DNA of 37,288 nt from NCBI GenBank assembly GCA_019115615.1, contig DXDE01000094.1, positions 1-37,288 on the forward strand, given 5' to 3'. The notes under the pieces were generated by a model. The model was not told the DNA's origin, did not search any database, and saw only the letters and a list, made by a program, of their open reading frames with translations. Below are positions 9,170 to 17,094 of this stretch, one piece after another. Both the position numbers and the translations under genes were made by a program. The stretch's first letter is position 1. Each line of letters begins with the position of its first letter. The DNA is from Candidatus Agathobaculum merdavium (lineage in GTDB: Bacteria > Bacillota > Clostridia > Oscillospirales > Butyricicoccaceae).

Positions 9170-9207
9170 GGCCGGTCTCTGCGCTTGTCGTAGGGGCCGG
9201 CCGTTTT
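9170..9207 (+). terminator. Long GC-rich hairpin followed by TTTT
   Basis: GGCCGG/CCGGCC is extended by further pairs including G-T wobbles, about 14 bp in all, with a 5-base loop and then GTTTT on the + strand. On the minus strand no T-run follows, so it fits a + strand terminator better than the end of the phage operon, although it may hinder both. Confidence 0.55.
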
Positions 9208-9224
9208 ATGCAGTGGAACGCATA

Positions 9225-10154
9225 TCAATACCAATAGCCGGCTTTCCATTTCTGCAGCGCGAGGCTGGCGTTTCGATAGCTGACATCCGCCGTCGGTGTG
9301 CCGGCCGGCACGCCGAGGATGGCAGCATCACCGGACTGCACATAGCCGGTGGTTTTCCAGCGGGTGAGTGCCTGCTCGTAGGCGTCAGTCTGCGCCTGAC
9401 TGGTCAAACTGGACGCGTATTGACGGTATTCCAGTGTGGGCAGGCCGTTCAGGAAACCCGTTAGACCGGCCAGAGACAGGCTGTAATCCCGGTCGGCGTT
9501 GTATTGCGACAGGGTCATCTGCGCTTGTTGGAGCGCTGCATTTTCGGCGGCGGTATAGTATTCGCTTTCGAGCGCAGCCTCCTGTGAAGCTGCGTTGTCC
9601 TGCGCAGCGGCGCGTGCGGTCAGACGTGCCTGTCCCAGTGCATTCAGATCGCTGCGGTACTGGTTATCGATCGCAATGCGGCTGGTTTCGGCAGCACCCG
9701 AGGTGGCTGCCGCACCGCGCGCACCCATGTTCAGACCAAGCGCTGCCATCTTTTCTTCGTTGGTGAGGACGGACTGCCGTGCGTTGATATCAGTCTGCGT
9801 CATGCCGGCGACATAATCGTTCTCAATCGAGGACAGGTTGCTGGCAAGCTGCTGCTGGATGCGCTGGCGCGCGGCCTCCAGACGCTTGAGGCGTGCGGCC
9901 TCTGCCGCTTCGTACAGCTGACTGATCGAGCTGCCGCTGTTACCGCTGCCGCCGGATGAGCCGGACGAGACCGAATACGGCTGGTAGTCACCGTTCCATG
10001 TTGCAACTGCTTCGTTGGAAGGAACTTTGCCCGCAAGCCCCTCCGCATCGATCTTATTTTGGCGCTCGGTCAGCAGCTGTTCGCGCTCGGCAGCGTCCTG
10101 CGTATTCGCGATTGCTTCGGAATAGTCGAAATCCTCTCTGTAATTCAGAGCCAT
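9225..10154 (-). CDS. Phage virion or ejection-like protein
   Basis: Last gene of the minus-strand phage operon, 309 residues. I do not recognise a named family with certainty. The N-terminal part 'MALNYREDFDYSEAIANTQ' and following Glu/Arg-rich stretch resemble a motif often seen in Firmicutes phage structural proteins. A Ser/Gly linker lies at about residues 62-77, then long Ala/Gln/Glu-rich helices (about 78-240, probable coiled coil) with 'LGLNMGARGAAATSGAAETS', and a C-terminus ending in aromatic residues. Inference from position after the nozzle/hub gene and from composition: an internal virion, ejection or tail-tip protein. The start has AAAGGAGGAG. No signal peptide or enzyme motif is visible. 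Confidence 0.6.
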   Translation of the reverse strand: MALNYREDFDYSEAIANTQDAAEREQLLTERQNKIDAEGLAGKVPSNEAVATWNGDYQPYSVSSGSSGGSGNSGSSISQLYEAAEAARLKRLEAARQRIQQQLASNLSSIENDYVAGMTQTDINARQSVLTNEEKMAALGLNMGARGAAATSGAAETSRIAIDNQYRSDLNALGQARLTARAAAQDNAASQEAALESEYYTAAENAALQQAQMTLSQYNADRDYSLSLAGLTGFLNGLPTLEYRQYASSLTSQAQTDAYEQALTRWKTTGYVQSGDAAILGVPAGTPTADVSYRNASLALQKWKAGYWY

Positions 10155-10169
10155 GATGCTCCTCCTTTC

Positions 10170-11990
10170 TCAAATGATGGTCGGCCCAGCTGTCCACCGG
10201 ATGGTGAGCGCGAGCAGGCCGAAGGGCTCGTCGATCCGGTCGTTGCCGATGCGTACGGCGAGCAGCGGCATGCGGTGCTGGCGGTAACGGGTACGGTAGC
10301 TGATCGCACCGGGGATACACCGGAAAGAAAAACGTGAAAAGTCCAGCGTCTTGAATGAAAATAGATCCATGTTGCGCGACATGGCGAGCGTTTTGCCGTC
10401 CTCGCTTTCGTACTGCACGGTAGCGCCGGAGCGTGAGTGCGGCATAAGCGTCGGTATCACGTCGCGCACGGTTTTGACCCGTCCCCAATCCTCAAGCGGC
10501 AGGGTGGGGGTGCGCCAGTAGGCGTCGATGGCTGCGTCGTCATCGCGGTAGGCGCCGTCCTCTTCTGCCAGCGAGAAGCGGCACAGCCGACCATCCGCCG
10601 TGCCGAACCACAGCCTTCCATCCAGCTCGGCAAGGCATTGGGCGGGTACGTTTGCCCAGTAGAACCATGCCGGATCGCCGTTCGGTTCGGTCAGCTTGCC
10701 GTCGGCAATGTATACATGGTCGTTTATCGCCAGATAGTATTTGTCCTCAAATACGATCGCACAGGCGTTTTCCAATCCGGCTTCGTTTTCCAGTCGGGGG
10801 ACAATCGCGTCGGATACTGACCGGATCGTGCGCTGCTCGGCAACCGTTGTGCCGAACACACCCTGCACGCCGCGTGCAGACAGGAACAGCGGCAGATCGC
10901 CGAGCGAAGCAAAGCTGCGCGGGCAGACCGCGCCCGTGCCCTGCGCGCCCTGTGTGAGCGGGTAAAGCGCCGTGCCGTCGTCCGAAAGCAGGAAGGTGCG
11001 GCGGTAGCTGGTGGATTCCTGCGCGCCGCCCTCTTTGACAATCAGCTGGCTTTCGTACTGCTTGAGGTAGCCAACGATTGCCGACGCGTCCGTACCCATG
11101 CGTGTGTAGCCGGTGTCAGGGAAGTAGGTCGGGTCGTACAGACCGCTCTGCCAGTCACAGGCAGGCTCGTCCGGGTTGCCGGCGAGAAACACACGGGTGT
11201 CGTTCTTGCCGCCATACAGCCCTGCGAAGCGGCAACGGTTGATCTTGTCGGCGTAGCCTTCGACCGTTTTGGAAAAGGTGATGGCGACATTGGCCAGTCC
11301 ATTGCCGTTTTCGGGTGCAGCGGCAAGGGTCACCAGTCCGGTTTCGCGGTTGACCGAGGAAACCGTCACGGTCTTGTCGTTGACCGCGGCAGTCACCTCT
11401 GTGTCGTCTAGCTCCTTTGCGTCTACTTGGAACTGGGTGGCCGTGCCGTTGCCGATGAAGGTATTGATGCGCTTGGGGGTCAGCAGATTGACCGCTTCGT
11501 AGCTTGTGCCGCCGCCGGTCGGCTGCGCGGAGATAGTCGTGGTCGGCACATAGGCGATGTCCTGCACGCGTACGGCTTCCCAGGCATCGTCCGCTTCGGT
11601 GCGGCGCACCGCGCGGAAGGTCTGGCCGTCGAGCAGATAGAGCACGCCGCCCATGACGAATGACTGTGAGAATGTTTCGTTCATGTCGGTGCATAGTGGA
11701 GTCTGCGCGCCGTCATCTGCGCGGACAAACAGTGTTTTCCCCGCGTGTACGACGCAGCCCGTCCCGTCGGGCAGGGGAAATAGGCCGTAAATGGGTGCGC
11801 CGTAGTTGTGCTGCGTTTGCCAGCCGGTGCGTTTTACCAGATAGTCGTTCTGGTCGCAGATCATGTTCTGCATGTCGGGCGAGCGGGACAGCGGCAGCTT
11901 GGTCGGGTGGGTGCGGAAGTCTACGCCGCCGAAGCTGCTGACCACGGTCTCGCGCACGGTTTCGGGTTGCGGGAAACAATAAGCACGCAT
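10170..11990 (-). CDS. Phage tail nozzle/hub-like beta-propeller protein
   Basis: A 606-residue structural protein. Its N-terminus 'LPLSRSPDMQNMICDQNDYL' plus 'VKRTGWQT' is the 'ordered list of sites, then R-x-G' pattern found in nozzle or stabilisation proteins of short-tailed phages. Many repeated beta-strand segments follow, e.g. 'IYGLFPLPDGTG', 'LFVRADDG', 'LYLLDGQTF', 'LWFGTADGRL', as expected for a propeller. The ORF track begins 13 codons earlier; the ATG at 11990 overlaps the upstream TGA as TGATG, indicating coupling, and is preferred. Role by analogy: part of the conduit attached to the portal-connector. No lysin or receptor-binding domain was seen. Family-level confidence is moderate. 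Confidence 0.65.
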   Translation of the reverse strand: MRAYCFPQPETVRETVVSSFGGVDFRTHPTKLPLSRSPDMQNMICDQNDYLVKRTGWQTQHNYGAPIYGLFPLPDGTGCVVHAGKTLFVRADDGAQTPLCTDMNETFSQSFVMGGVLYLLDGQTFRAVRRTEADDAWEAVRVQDIAYVPTTTISAQPTGGGTSYEAVNLLTPKRINTFIGNGTATQFQVDAKELDDTEVTAAVNDKTVTVSSVNRETGLVTLAAAPENGNGLANVAITFSKTVEGYADKINRCRFAGLYGGKNDTRVFLAGNPDEPACDWQSGLYDPTYFPDTGYTRMGTDASAIVGYLKQYESQLIVKEGGAQESTSYRRTFLLSDDGTALYPLTQGAQGTGAVCPRSFASLGDLPLFLSARGVQGVFGTTVAEQRTIRSVSDAIVPRLENEAGLENACAIVFEDKYYLAINDHVYIADGKLTEPNGDPAWFYWANVPAQCLAELDGRLWFGTADGRLCRFSLAEEDGAYRDDDAAIDAYWRTPTLPLEDWGRVKTVRDVIPTLMPHSRSGATVQYESEDGKTLAMSRNMDLFSFKTLDFSRFSFRCIPGAISYRTRYRQHRMPLLAVRIGNDRIDEPFGLLALTIRWTAGPTII

Positions 11991-12358
11991 CAGATCATCT
12001 CCTGTATGGCGGATAGCTGCGCGGGGCAATGGCGCAGCAAGCGATCGGCGTATTCCGAAGCCGCCCAGTTGAATTTCGCTTTGTCATCGTCTGCGACCAG
12101 CAGCGCGGCCAGTCCGTATGGCAGGCACTCGGCCGCAAGGTGTTCGTCTGCCGGGATATCCTCGTCCAGTGCTGTCATATGCGGCGGGGCTGCCAGTGCA
12201 TCTTCGCCGTGCGAAAGCCGCACAGCATTGATCTCGCGCAGGCTGTTCACCAGCAGCTGATTGAGCGCACCGAGCGCAAACTGCTCGTAATACGCACCGG
12301 TGTCGCGCGTTTCGCTCAGCAGGTTCAGCGCCGCACGATAACATTCCGTTCCGGTCAT
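11990..12358 (-). CDS. Phage head-tail connector/adaptor-like protein
   Basis: A 122-residue, largely helical acidic protein directly after the capsid gene and coupled to the nozzle-like gene by a one-base overlap (TGATG). Size, helical character ('YRAALNLLSETRDTGAYYEQ', 'WAASEYADRLLRHC') and position fit an adaptor ring that binds below the portal. The start has AAAGGAGG. No specific catalytic motif is present. The call rests on order and size more than on sequence identity. Confidence 0.55.
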   Translation of the reverse strand: MTGTECYRAALNLLSETRDTGAYYEQFALGALNQLLVNSLREINAVRLSHGEDALAAPPHMTALDEDIPADEHLAAECLPYGLAALLVADDDKAKFNWAASEYADRLLRHCPAQLSAIQEMI

Positions 12359-12379
12359 AGAGATCCTCCTTTCAGAATA

Positions 12380-12408
12380 GCTCCCAGCCTGTTTGACAGG
12401 CTGGGAGC
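12380..12408 (-). promoter_or_regulatory. Perfect 12-bp hairpin between capsid and connector genes
   Basis: GCTCCCAGCCTG and CAGGCTGGGAGC form a perfect stem with a 5-base loop. Neither strand has a following T-run, so a complete terminator is unlikely. In phage operons such hairpins after the capsid gene can act as partial terminators or protect the capsid message, giving more capsid than downstream products (inference). Confidence 0.6.
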
Positions 12409-12441
12409 CTGCTTATGCCGTCCTATGGGCGGCTTTTCCAT

Positions 12442-13476
12442 TTAGCCCGCTGCAACCGGGGACGGGTATTTGCCTTCCTCAATCGCATAGGCACGGATCT
12501 GACAGCCTTCGTCTGCGGTCAGAACGGTTTCCGCCACATAATCCTTAGCGGAATCCGAGTAGCGCGGGTCAGAGCCGTCCAGCGTGTAGCGGATGGTGGT
12601 GCCGGTGGCCGTGATCTTACCTTCGGAGATGGTCGGTGCAGCCGAGATCGAACCGGTTGCAACCAGCGCATACACGCCGCCGCACTTCGCGCCCAGCACG
12701 TAAGCATCGTAGTAGTGACGGCCTTCGATCAGCGCACCGGACACGCCGACCGGGTCCTCATGCACCTTGGCATCCGCGATCTTGTACGGCATGAGCACCG
12801 CGTCCTTGTGGGCAACGAGGAAGTAAACATTGTCCGGCAGGTAGGACTTCGGCACGCGCACGACGTTCATGCCGAATACCTCGCCGCATACGCCTTTGGC
12901 GATCGACTGACGCGCCAGCACATCCACGCCCGCGAATTCATCCGAGGTGCAGACCAGCTTGTACATTTCGCTGGTCAGGTACAGATAGCGGTTGTCGTCC
13001 GGCACGAGCGCGTCGTCCAGCGCCTGCGAAGCGTTCGCGATCTTGGAGATAATGTTGGACTTGGTCGGCTTTTCGCTTTCCGCCAGCGTGCCCGCCATGG
13101 TGACAAAACGCTGGAACGCATATTTGTCTGCTGCCGGCGTGGACTTTTCGTTCAGCTGCAGGCGCAGCATGTCGGCGGCGTTCTTGACTAGGTTCTGGTC
13201 GAGGTTGTTGCCCTTGTCGATCGTCAGTGTGAACGCTTTGTCCTGCGTCATGGTCAGCTCCTGCACAACGTCCTGCATTTCAGTCACGTCGCCGTAGCGC
13301 TTGAGGCCGCCGTCGCGGTCGTAATCGACCTCTTCCACCGTGATCGGCGTGTAGACCTTGAGGGTTTTCACGCCCGTCAGGTCAAAGGTTTCCGCGGTTT
13401 TGCCCTTGATGAAGGATGCGCGGGTGAAAACTTCCGCAATCTGGTCGGAGTATTTGGTAGCAAGATTGATAGCCAT
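12442..13476 (-). CDS. Phage major capsid protein with C-terminal Fn3-associated-like domain
   Basis: A 344-residue capsid protein. 'MAINLATKYSDQIAEVFTRAS', 'VYTPITVEEVDYDRDG', 'VVQELTMTQDKAFTLTIDKG' and 'AADKYAFQRFV' are typical of HK97-fold capsid proteins of clostridial tailed phages. The last 70 or so residues form a separate module: 'TTIRYTLDGSDPRYSD' followed by 'IRAYAIEEGKYPSP', the signature of Fn3-associated/chitobiase C-terminal-like beta-sandwich domains. Such a module could project from the capsid surface as a decoration. The start has GGAGG upstream. It follows the scaffold gene and precedes a hairpin. Capsid identity is likely; the surface role of the extra domain is inference. 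Confidence 0.87.
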   Translation of the reverse strand: MAINLATKYSDQIAEVFTRASFIKGKTAETFDLTGVKTLKVYTPITVEEVDYDRDGGLKRYGDVTEMQDVVQELTMTQDKAFTLTIDKGNNLDQNLVKNAADMLRLQLNEKSTPAADKYAFQRFVTMAGTLAESEKPTKSNIISKIANASQALDDALVPDDNRYLYLTSEMYKLVCTSDEFAGVDVLARQSIAKGVCGEVFGMNVVRVPKSYLPDNVYFLVAHKDAVLMPYKIADAKVHEDPVGVSGALIEGRHYYDAYVLGAKCGGVYALVATGSISAAPTISEGKITATGTTIRYTLDGSDPRYSDSAKDYVAETVLTADEGCQIRAYAIEEGKYPSPVAAG

Positions 13477-13508
13477 AAGTATAATACCTCCTGTTTATAC
13501 GATTTGTG

Positions 13509-14051
13509 TTATCTGCCGAGCAGAGCAAGCGTTACCGGATCGACGCCTGCCGGTTCGCCATCGCTTTGCGCCGGGCCGACCGCTGCACGGCGGTTTTTCT
13601 GGTTCATTTCGAGCGCGGCCAGCTCGTCCTTCAGTTCGAGGATCTCCCACTTGCGGTAGGCCGAGACGAGCGAGCCTTCCTGCTGCGCCCACTGCCATAC
13701 CTGCTGCGGGATCTCTTCCGGGCGTACGTCCGGGTATTCCTCAACAAAGGCGGCGTAGATTTGGCCGTTCGGCATGCCGTTTGCCGCGCGGTTGCGGCGG
13801 ACATAGGCATTCTGCTTGGACAGGCCGAGGCTGGCCGCTTCGATCAGCTGCTCGAGCGTCAGCTCGACCGTCTGCCCGTCCACTGGGACGGGAACGGTCT
13901 GCTGGCCGCCCTGCGCAGCCTGTGCCGCCGGGTCTCCCGTGTTCTGTGCGGGCATGCTCTGCGCAAACGGGTCGGCGGCGGCCGGGACAGTCTGTGCGCC
14001 CTGCGCCGGTACGGACACCGGGTTACTGGTCGTTTTGCGTTTGGTTTGCAT
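13509..14051 (-). CDS. Phage scaffolding-like protein
   Basis: A 180-residue protein between portal and capsid genes, the usual place of the scaffold. A Gln/Pro/Ala-rich, probably disordered N-terminus (about residues 1-55) is followed by 'VELTLEQLIEAASLGLSKQNAYV' and a charged helix 'WEILELKDELAALEMNQKNRR'. It overlaps the portal gene by 29 nt and has a perfect AAAAGGAGG before its start. No protease domain is visible, so capsid maturation by this protein is not indicated. Family call is by position and composition. Confidence 0.65.
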   Translation of the reverse strand: MQTKRKTTSNPVSVPAQGAQTVPAAADPFAQSMPAQNTGDPAAQAAQGGQQTVPVPVDGQTVELTLEQLIEAASLGLSKQNAYVRRNRAANGMPNGQIYAAFVEEYPDVRPEEIPQQVWQWAQQEGSLVSAYRKWEILELKDELAALEMNQKNRRAAVGPAQSDGEPAGVDPVTLALLGR

Positions 14052-15585
14052 TTGTATTAGCCTCCTTTTGCTGCTGTCGCTGCATGCGGAGTGCGTGCAG
14101 CAGATCGTTTTTGCCGCGCACCTGATAATCAGGTACGTTTTCCAGATAGATCAGCGGGTCGGTGATGACGCCGCTTTCAAGCAGGTGATCGTTTGTCGTG
14201 GTCTGCATGGTCTCCGACCAGTAGCTTGCCGCGCCCACATCCACCTGCAAGCGCAGATCCTGCCCGGCAAGCGTTGAGAAGTCAAAGCTCTGCCGGTAGG
14301 GCGTTTCGCCCGGCTCGTCCGCGACAACCAGCGTGCGCACGCCGTAGTGCGCGCCCATCAGGTCGAGGAAGATACGCGCCCAGTCCTCGGTGAAGCGGTA
14401 AAACTCCATCTTGGTCAGTTCAAGCGGGGCAGCGGTTGCATTCTGCACCGCTACGATCGCCGAAGTGTTGTCCGGCTTGACCGTACCAAGCGCGGCTTCG
14501 CTCGCGCCCATCAGTTCGGCGGTGTCGTTCATCATTTGTTTGAGCAGCGCCAGCACCTGTGAGGAGATGTCGGGCGCCTTGAACGCGGTGGCAATCGCTT
14601 CGTTCGGGTTGCCGCGCATGCCGACCGCCTTGCCCACATCGTTCGACCAGCCGTTGGGGAAACGGGTCATGTCGTAAATGATTTTGGGGAAGGCCACCTG
14701 TTTGATGCACTGCACATACATCGAATACAGCTTGTTGATGGCGATTTGGTTGGGGATGGCTTCGGTCAGCGGGCTTTCGCCGTGGCACGAGCCGCGCACG
14801 CGGTTCCAGCACAGGTGTGTGACCGGATAATAACGGTAGGGCAGCTCTTTTTCGCGCATGACAGTCGCGGTGCGCGTGGTTTTGGTAAACGCCACACCAT
14901 GCTCGGTTTTGCGCATGTGCAGCAGCACGGTCACGCGGTCGTTTTCGCCGTTTAAGCGATAGCGCAGATAGTCCTCGGTGTCGTCCGGCACGATGGCCTC
15001 CGCTTCAGCGGCAGACAGACCGTTTGCGCGTGCCTCTTTGCGTACTTCATCCACATCGCGCCGCATGGCGAGAATCAGATACGGCTGGCGCTGCACCTCA
15101 TCGCAGGCCGGGTTGCCGAAGCAGATATTAGTCGAATCAATCAGCTCGGCCACGATATCGCCCTTAACCGCCTGCCCGGTTTCGAGCGCAGGGTCAAAGT
15201 GCATGTAAAAGCAGGCGTCGCCGTCTACGCAGGCGTTTTTAAGCAGCGGGCGGCCGAGCGCCTTGACACCCGAGCGTTCGATCGCCGACGCAAAGGCATG
15301 TTCCAGCACACGGGCGGTCTTGCGCCCGTCGCCATCCATGTCAAACGGCTGGGCGCGTACCGCGACATCGTCCGAGACCAGCATGGACACAAACAGGTTG
15401 ACGCAGCGGCGCAGCACATTGAAGATCAGCGGGTCGAGCGACTGCACGCGCAGCCCCTCCCACTGGCGGCCGAGGTAAAACGCCTCATTGCGGCGCACGC
15501 GGTCGTATAGGCCGATCGAACGCTTGTAGTCGCGGTCGCGCTCATATTTGCGCCAGATGGCGGTGGGGGACGGATCAAATTTCAT
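14023..15585 (-). CDS. Phage portal protein
   Basis: A 520-residue portal, the twelve-subunit ring at the packaging vertex. Seen: the N-terminus 'YKRSIGLYDRVRRNEAFYLG' plus 'RQWEGLR', 'LDPLIFNVLRRCVNLFVSML', 'DGDACFYMHFDP', 'PNQIAINKLYSMYVQC' and 'MMNDTAELMGASEAALG', all in the order seen in clostridial phage portals. The C-terminus is Gln/Asn-rich. It starts 11 nt inside the small membrane protein gene with GGAGG upstream, and overlaps the scaffold gene at its end, so the packaging genes are tightly coupled. It appears full length. Confidence 0.88.
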   Translation of the reverse strand: MKFDPSPTAIWRKYERDRDYKRSIGLYDRVRRNEAFYLGRQWEGLRVQSLDPLIFNVLRRCVNLFVSMLVSDDVAVRAQPFDMDGDGRKTARVLEHAFASAIERSGVKALGRPLLKNACVDGDACFYMHFDPALETGQAVKGDIVAELIDSTNICFGNPACDEVQRQPYLILAMRRDVDEVRKEARANGLSAAEAEAIVPDDTEDYLRYRLNGENDRVTVLLHMRKTEHGVAFTKTTRTATVMREKELPYRYYPVTHLCWNRVRGSCHGESPLTEAIPNQIAINKLYSMYVQCIKQVAFPKIIYDMTRFPNGWSNDVGKAVGMRGNPNEAIATAFKAPDISSQVLALLKQMMNDTAELMGASEAALGTVKPDNTSAIVAVQNATAAPLELTKMEFYRFTEDWARIFLDLMGAHYGVRTLVVADEPGETPYRQSFDFSTLAGQDLRLQVDVGAASYWSETMQTTTNDHLLESGVITDPLIYLENVPDYQVRGKNDLLHALRMQRQQQKEANTNANQTQNDQ

Positions 15586-15769
15586 CGGTCATGTCCTCCC
15601 GTCCGTAAGCCATCAGCGCAGCCAGATCGCGGCTGAGCGCATCGTCCACAGGCGTGGGCGTGTTGCTGTCGCCCTTGGTCGGACGCTGCGGCAGCCGCAG
15701 ACCGCCGGACACGACCGCGCCGGTCAGCACCAGCAGCGCCGCGCCGATGCAGTAAAGTAAAATGGTCAT
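15575..15769 (-). CDS. Small single-helix membrane protein of the phage operon
   Basis: A 64-residue protein with an N-terminal hydrophobic helix (about residues 2-24, 'TILLYCIGAALLVLTGAVVS') and a polar tail. AAAAGGAGG precedes its ATG, and its end overlaps the portal start by 11 nt. Function unknown. It has the size and topology of a small holin-like or membrane-targeting peptide, but it has one helix only and sits between terminase and portal, not in a lysis cassette, so I do not call it a holin. Confidence 0.65.
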   Translation of the reverse strand: MTILLYCIGAALLVLTGAVVSGGLRLPQRPTKGDSNTPTPVDDALSRDLAALMAYGREDMTDEI

Positions 15770-15783
15770 AGGGTTCCTCCTTT

Positions 15784-17094
15784 TCAGTACGCGAGAAAAT
15801 CCCCGACTTCGCAGTCGTAAGCCGTAGGGGAAACAGGTGCGGGCGGCTCGTACACCGTCGCAGCGTAGCCGCGCAGCGCGTCGGGCGCGTGGGTCAGCTC
15901 GTGCGGTGTGTTTGCCACGTCGGACGGATTGCGCGCATCGTGCTGCAAAGCGGGCAGCGTGCGGATCAGGTTGCGGCAGGTGTCGAAGACGGTCAGGTGC
16001 GGGCGCGGTTGACCTTGTTCGTCCTTGCGCGGGGCGAGCAGTTCATGCAGCGCCAGCCAACCGGCAACACGCTCGTTGCAGCTTTTGTCGAAATCCAGTC
16101 CGCAGTCCGCGAACAGCTCGACTGCGCTTTTGCCGGTCTCCTGCCGCCGGTTCCACAAATCGGGTGGTGCCAGACGGCAGTCAATGTGCTCGCCGGACAG
16201 TTCGCAGGCGAGAATCGCCGCTGCGGCTTCCGAGATAATCAAACTGGACTGATATAACTCTCTGTATACTACGCTGTACCCGTCCGGGCTTTGCGCAATC
16301 CAGAGCGCCGCCAGCATGTCCAGTCCGTAGTCGATGGTCAGATACCGCCGCCAGTCCTTTGGGATGGCGTGCGGTTTGACAACATGCAGGTCGGGGCTAA
16401 ACTCGCTGAAGTATCGGCCTTCGTCCAGTTCCCACACGCCGTCGAGCAGCGCGCGCCGGTCGCGCACGGAGAGCAGCCGCAGCCGCTTTTCGTAGCCCGC
16501 GTCCGCACGATGCAGGAAAGGGTTATCCGTGAGCCGCGCGGGCAGGAACAACCGTGAGCCGCCGTCGAACTCGGTTTCGGTGTCGGGCGGCATCGGATCG
16601 ATGTAGCGCTTTTTGACCCATTGATGACCGACCCCGCCCGGATTAGTCGTACTCTTGACCTGCTTGGGATAGCCGTTTGCCCCGCGCACGCGCGAGATCA
16701 GATAGGTGAACTGGCTTTCGGTGAAATGGGTCAGCTCATCGAACCGCAGCACATCGTATTCCGCACTCTGGTACTTGGTCACATCGCTTTCCGCGTCGCA
16801 GTAGCCGAACTCGAGCGTCGAACCGTTTGCAAACTGCCACAGATGCTCGCTGACCTTGTAACTGGCAATCGACTGCGGGAACAGCCGCAGCGAAGCGGGC
16901 ACGAGTGAGCGTTCCAGTTCGGGCATGGTGCGGCGCAGCATCAGCTGCCGCGAACCGGGGTAACAGACAGCGAACCGCAGCGCGTCGAGCAGTTGCCCGT
17001 GGCTTTTGCCGCCGCCTGCTGCGCCGCCGAACAGCGTTTCGAACGCGTCCGACTGAACGAACGCAGCCTGCCGGGGGGTTATTTCGTATCCGAT
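15784..17094 (-). CDS. Phage terminase large subunit (start codon unresolved)
   Basis: The packaging motor ATPase and headful nuclease. From the start proposed here it has 436 residues, the usual length. Seen: Walker A 'LFGGAAGGGKSHGQ' at about residues 21-34, 'LMLRRTMPELERSLV', Walker B with catalytic Glu in 'YDVLRFDELTHFTE', 'KSTTNPGGVGHQWVKKRYID', and the RNase-H-like nuclease strand 'LTIDYGLDMLAALW'. Odd: the frame upstream has no ATG, GTG or TTG between the region overlapping the small subunit and 'EITPRQAAFVQ'. The ORF track runs open to 17370, but those residues are a shadow of the small gene. I place the start at an ATC (17094), overlapping the upstream gene by 16 nt; a -1 frameshift from the upstream gene, or an ATA start, is also possible. 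Confidence 0.85.
   Translation of the reverse strand: MGYEITPRQAAFVQSDAFETLFGGAAGGGKSHGQLLDALRFAVCYPGSRQLMLRRTMPELERSLVPASLRLFPQSIASYKVSEHLWQFANGSTLEFGYCDAESDVTKYQSAEYDVLRFDELTHFTESQFTYLISRVRGANGYPKQVKSTTNPGGVGHQWVKKRYIDPMPPDTETEFDGGSRLFLPARLTDNPFLHRADAGYEKRLRLLSVRDRRALLDGVWELDEGRYFSEFSPDLHVVKPHAIPKDWRRYLTIDYGLDMLAALWIAQSPDGYSVVYRELYQSSLIISEAAAAILACELSGEHIDCRLAPPDLWNRRQETGKSAVELFADCGLDFDKSCNERVAGWLALHELLAPRKDEQGQPRPHLTVFDTCRNLIRTLPALQHDARNPSDVANTPHELTHAPDALRGYAATVYEPPAPVSPTAYDCEVGDFLAY

Larger units (their letters stand above)
9070..9207 (+). ncRNA. Possible small RNA between the orphan promoter and a hairpin
   Basis: The region between the promoter at 9035-9063 and the hairpin at 9170-9207 would give an RNA of about 138 nt. 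It has one internal weak stem (AAGC...GGG/CCC...GCTT, about 9109-9134) followed by GTTTTTCT. No significant ORF is present. Existence of the RNA is inference from promoter and terminator-like signals only. Confidence 0.35.

Noticed and set aside
9170-9207. Terminator of the minus-strand phage operon
   Set aside because: The T-run is on the + strand side only; on the minus strand the hairpin is followed by CTAAAAG.
15575-15769. Holin
   Set aside because: One membrane helix and small size, but no lysin neighbour and a position between terminase and portal; called only a small membrane protein.
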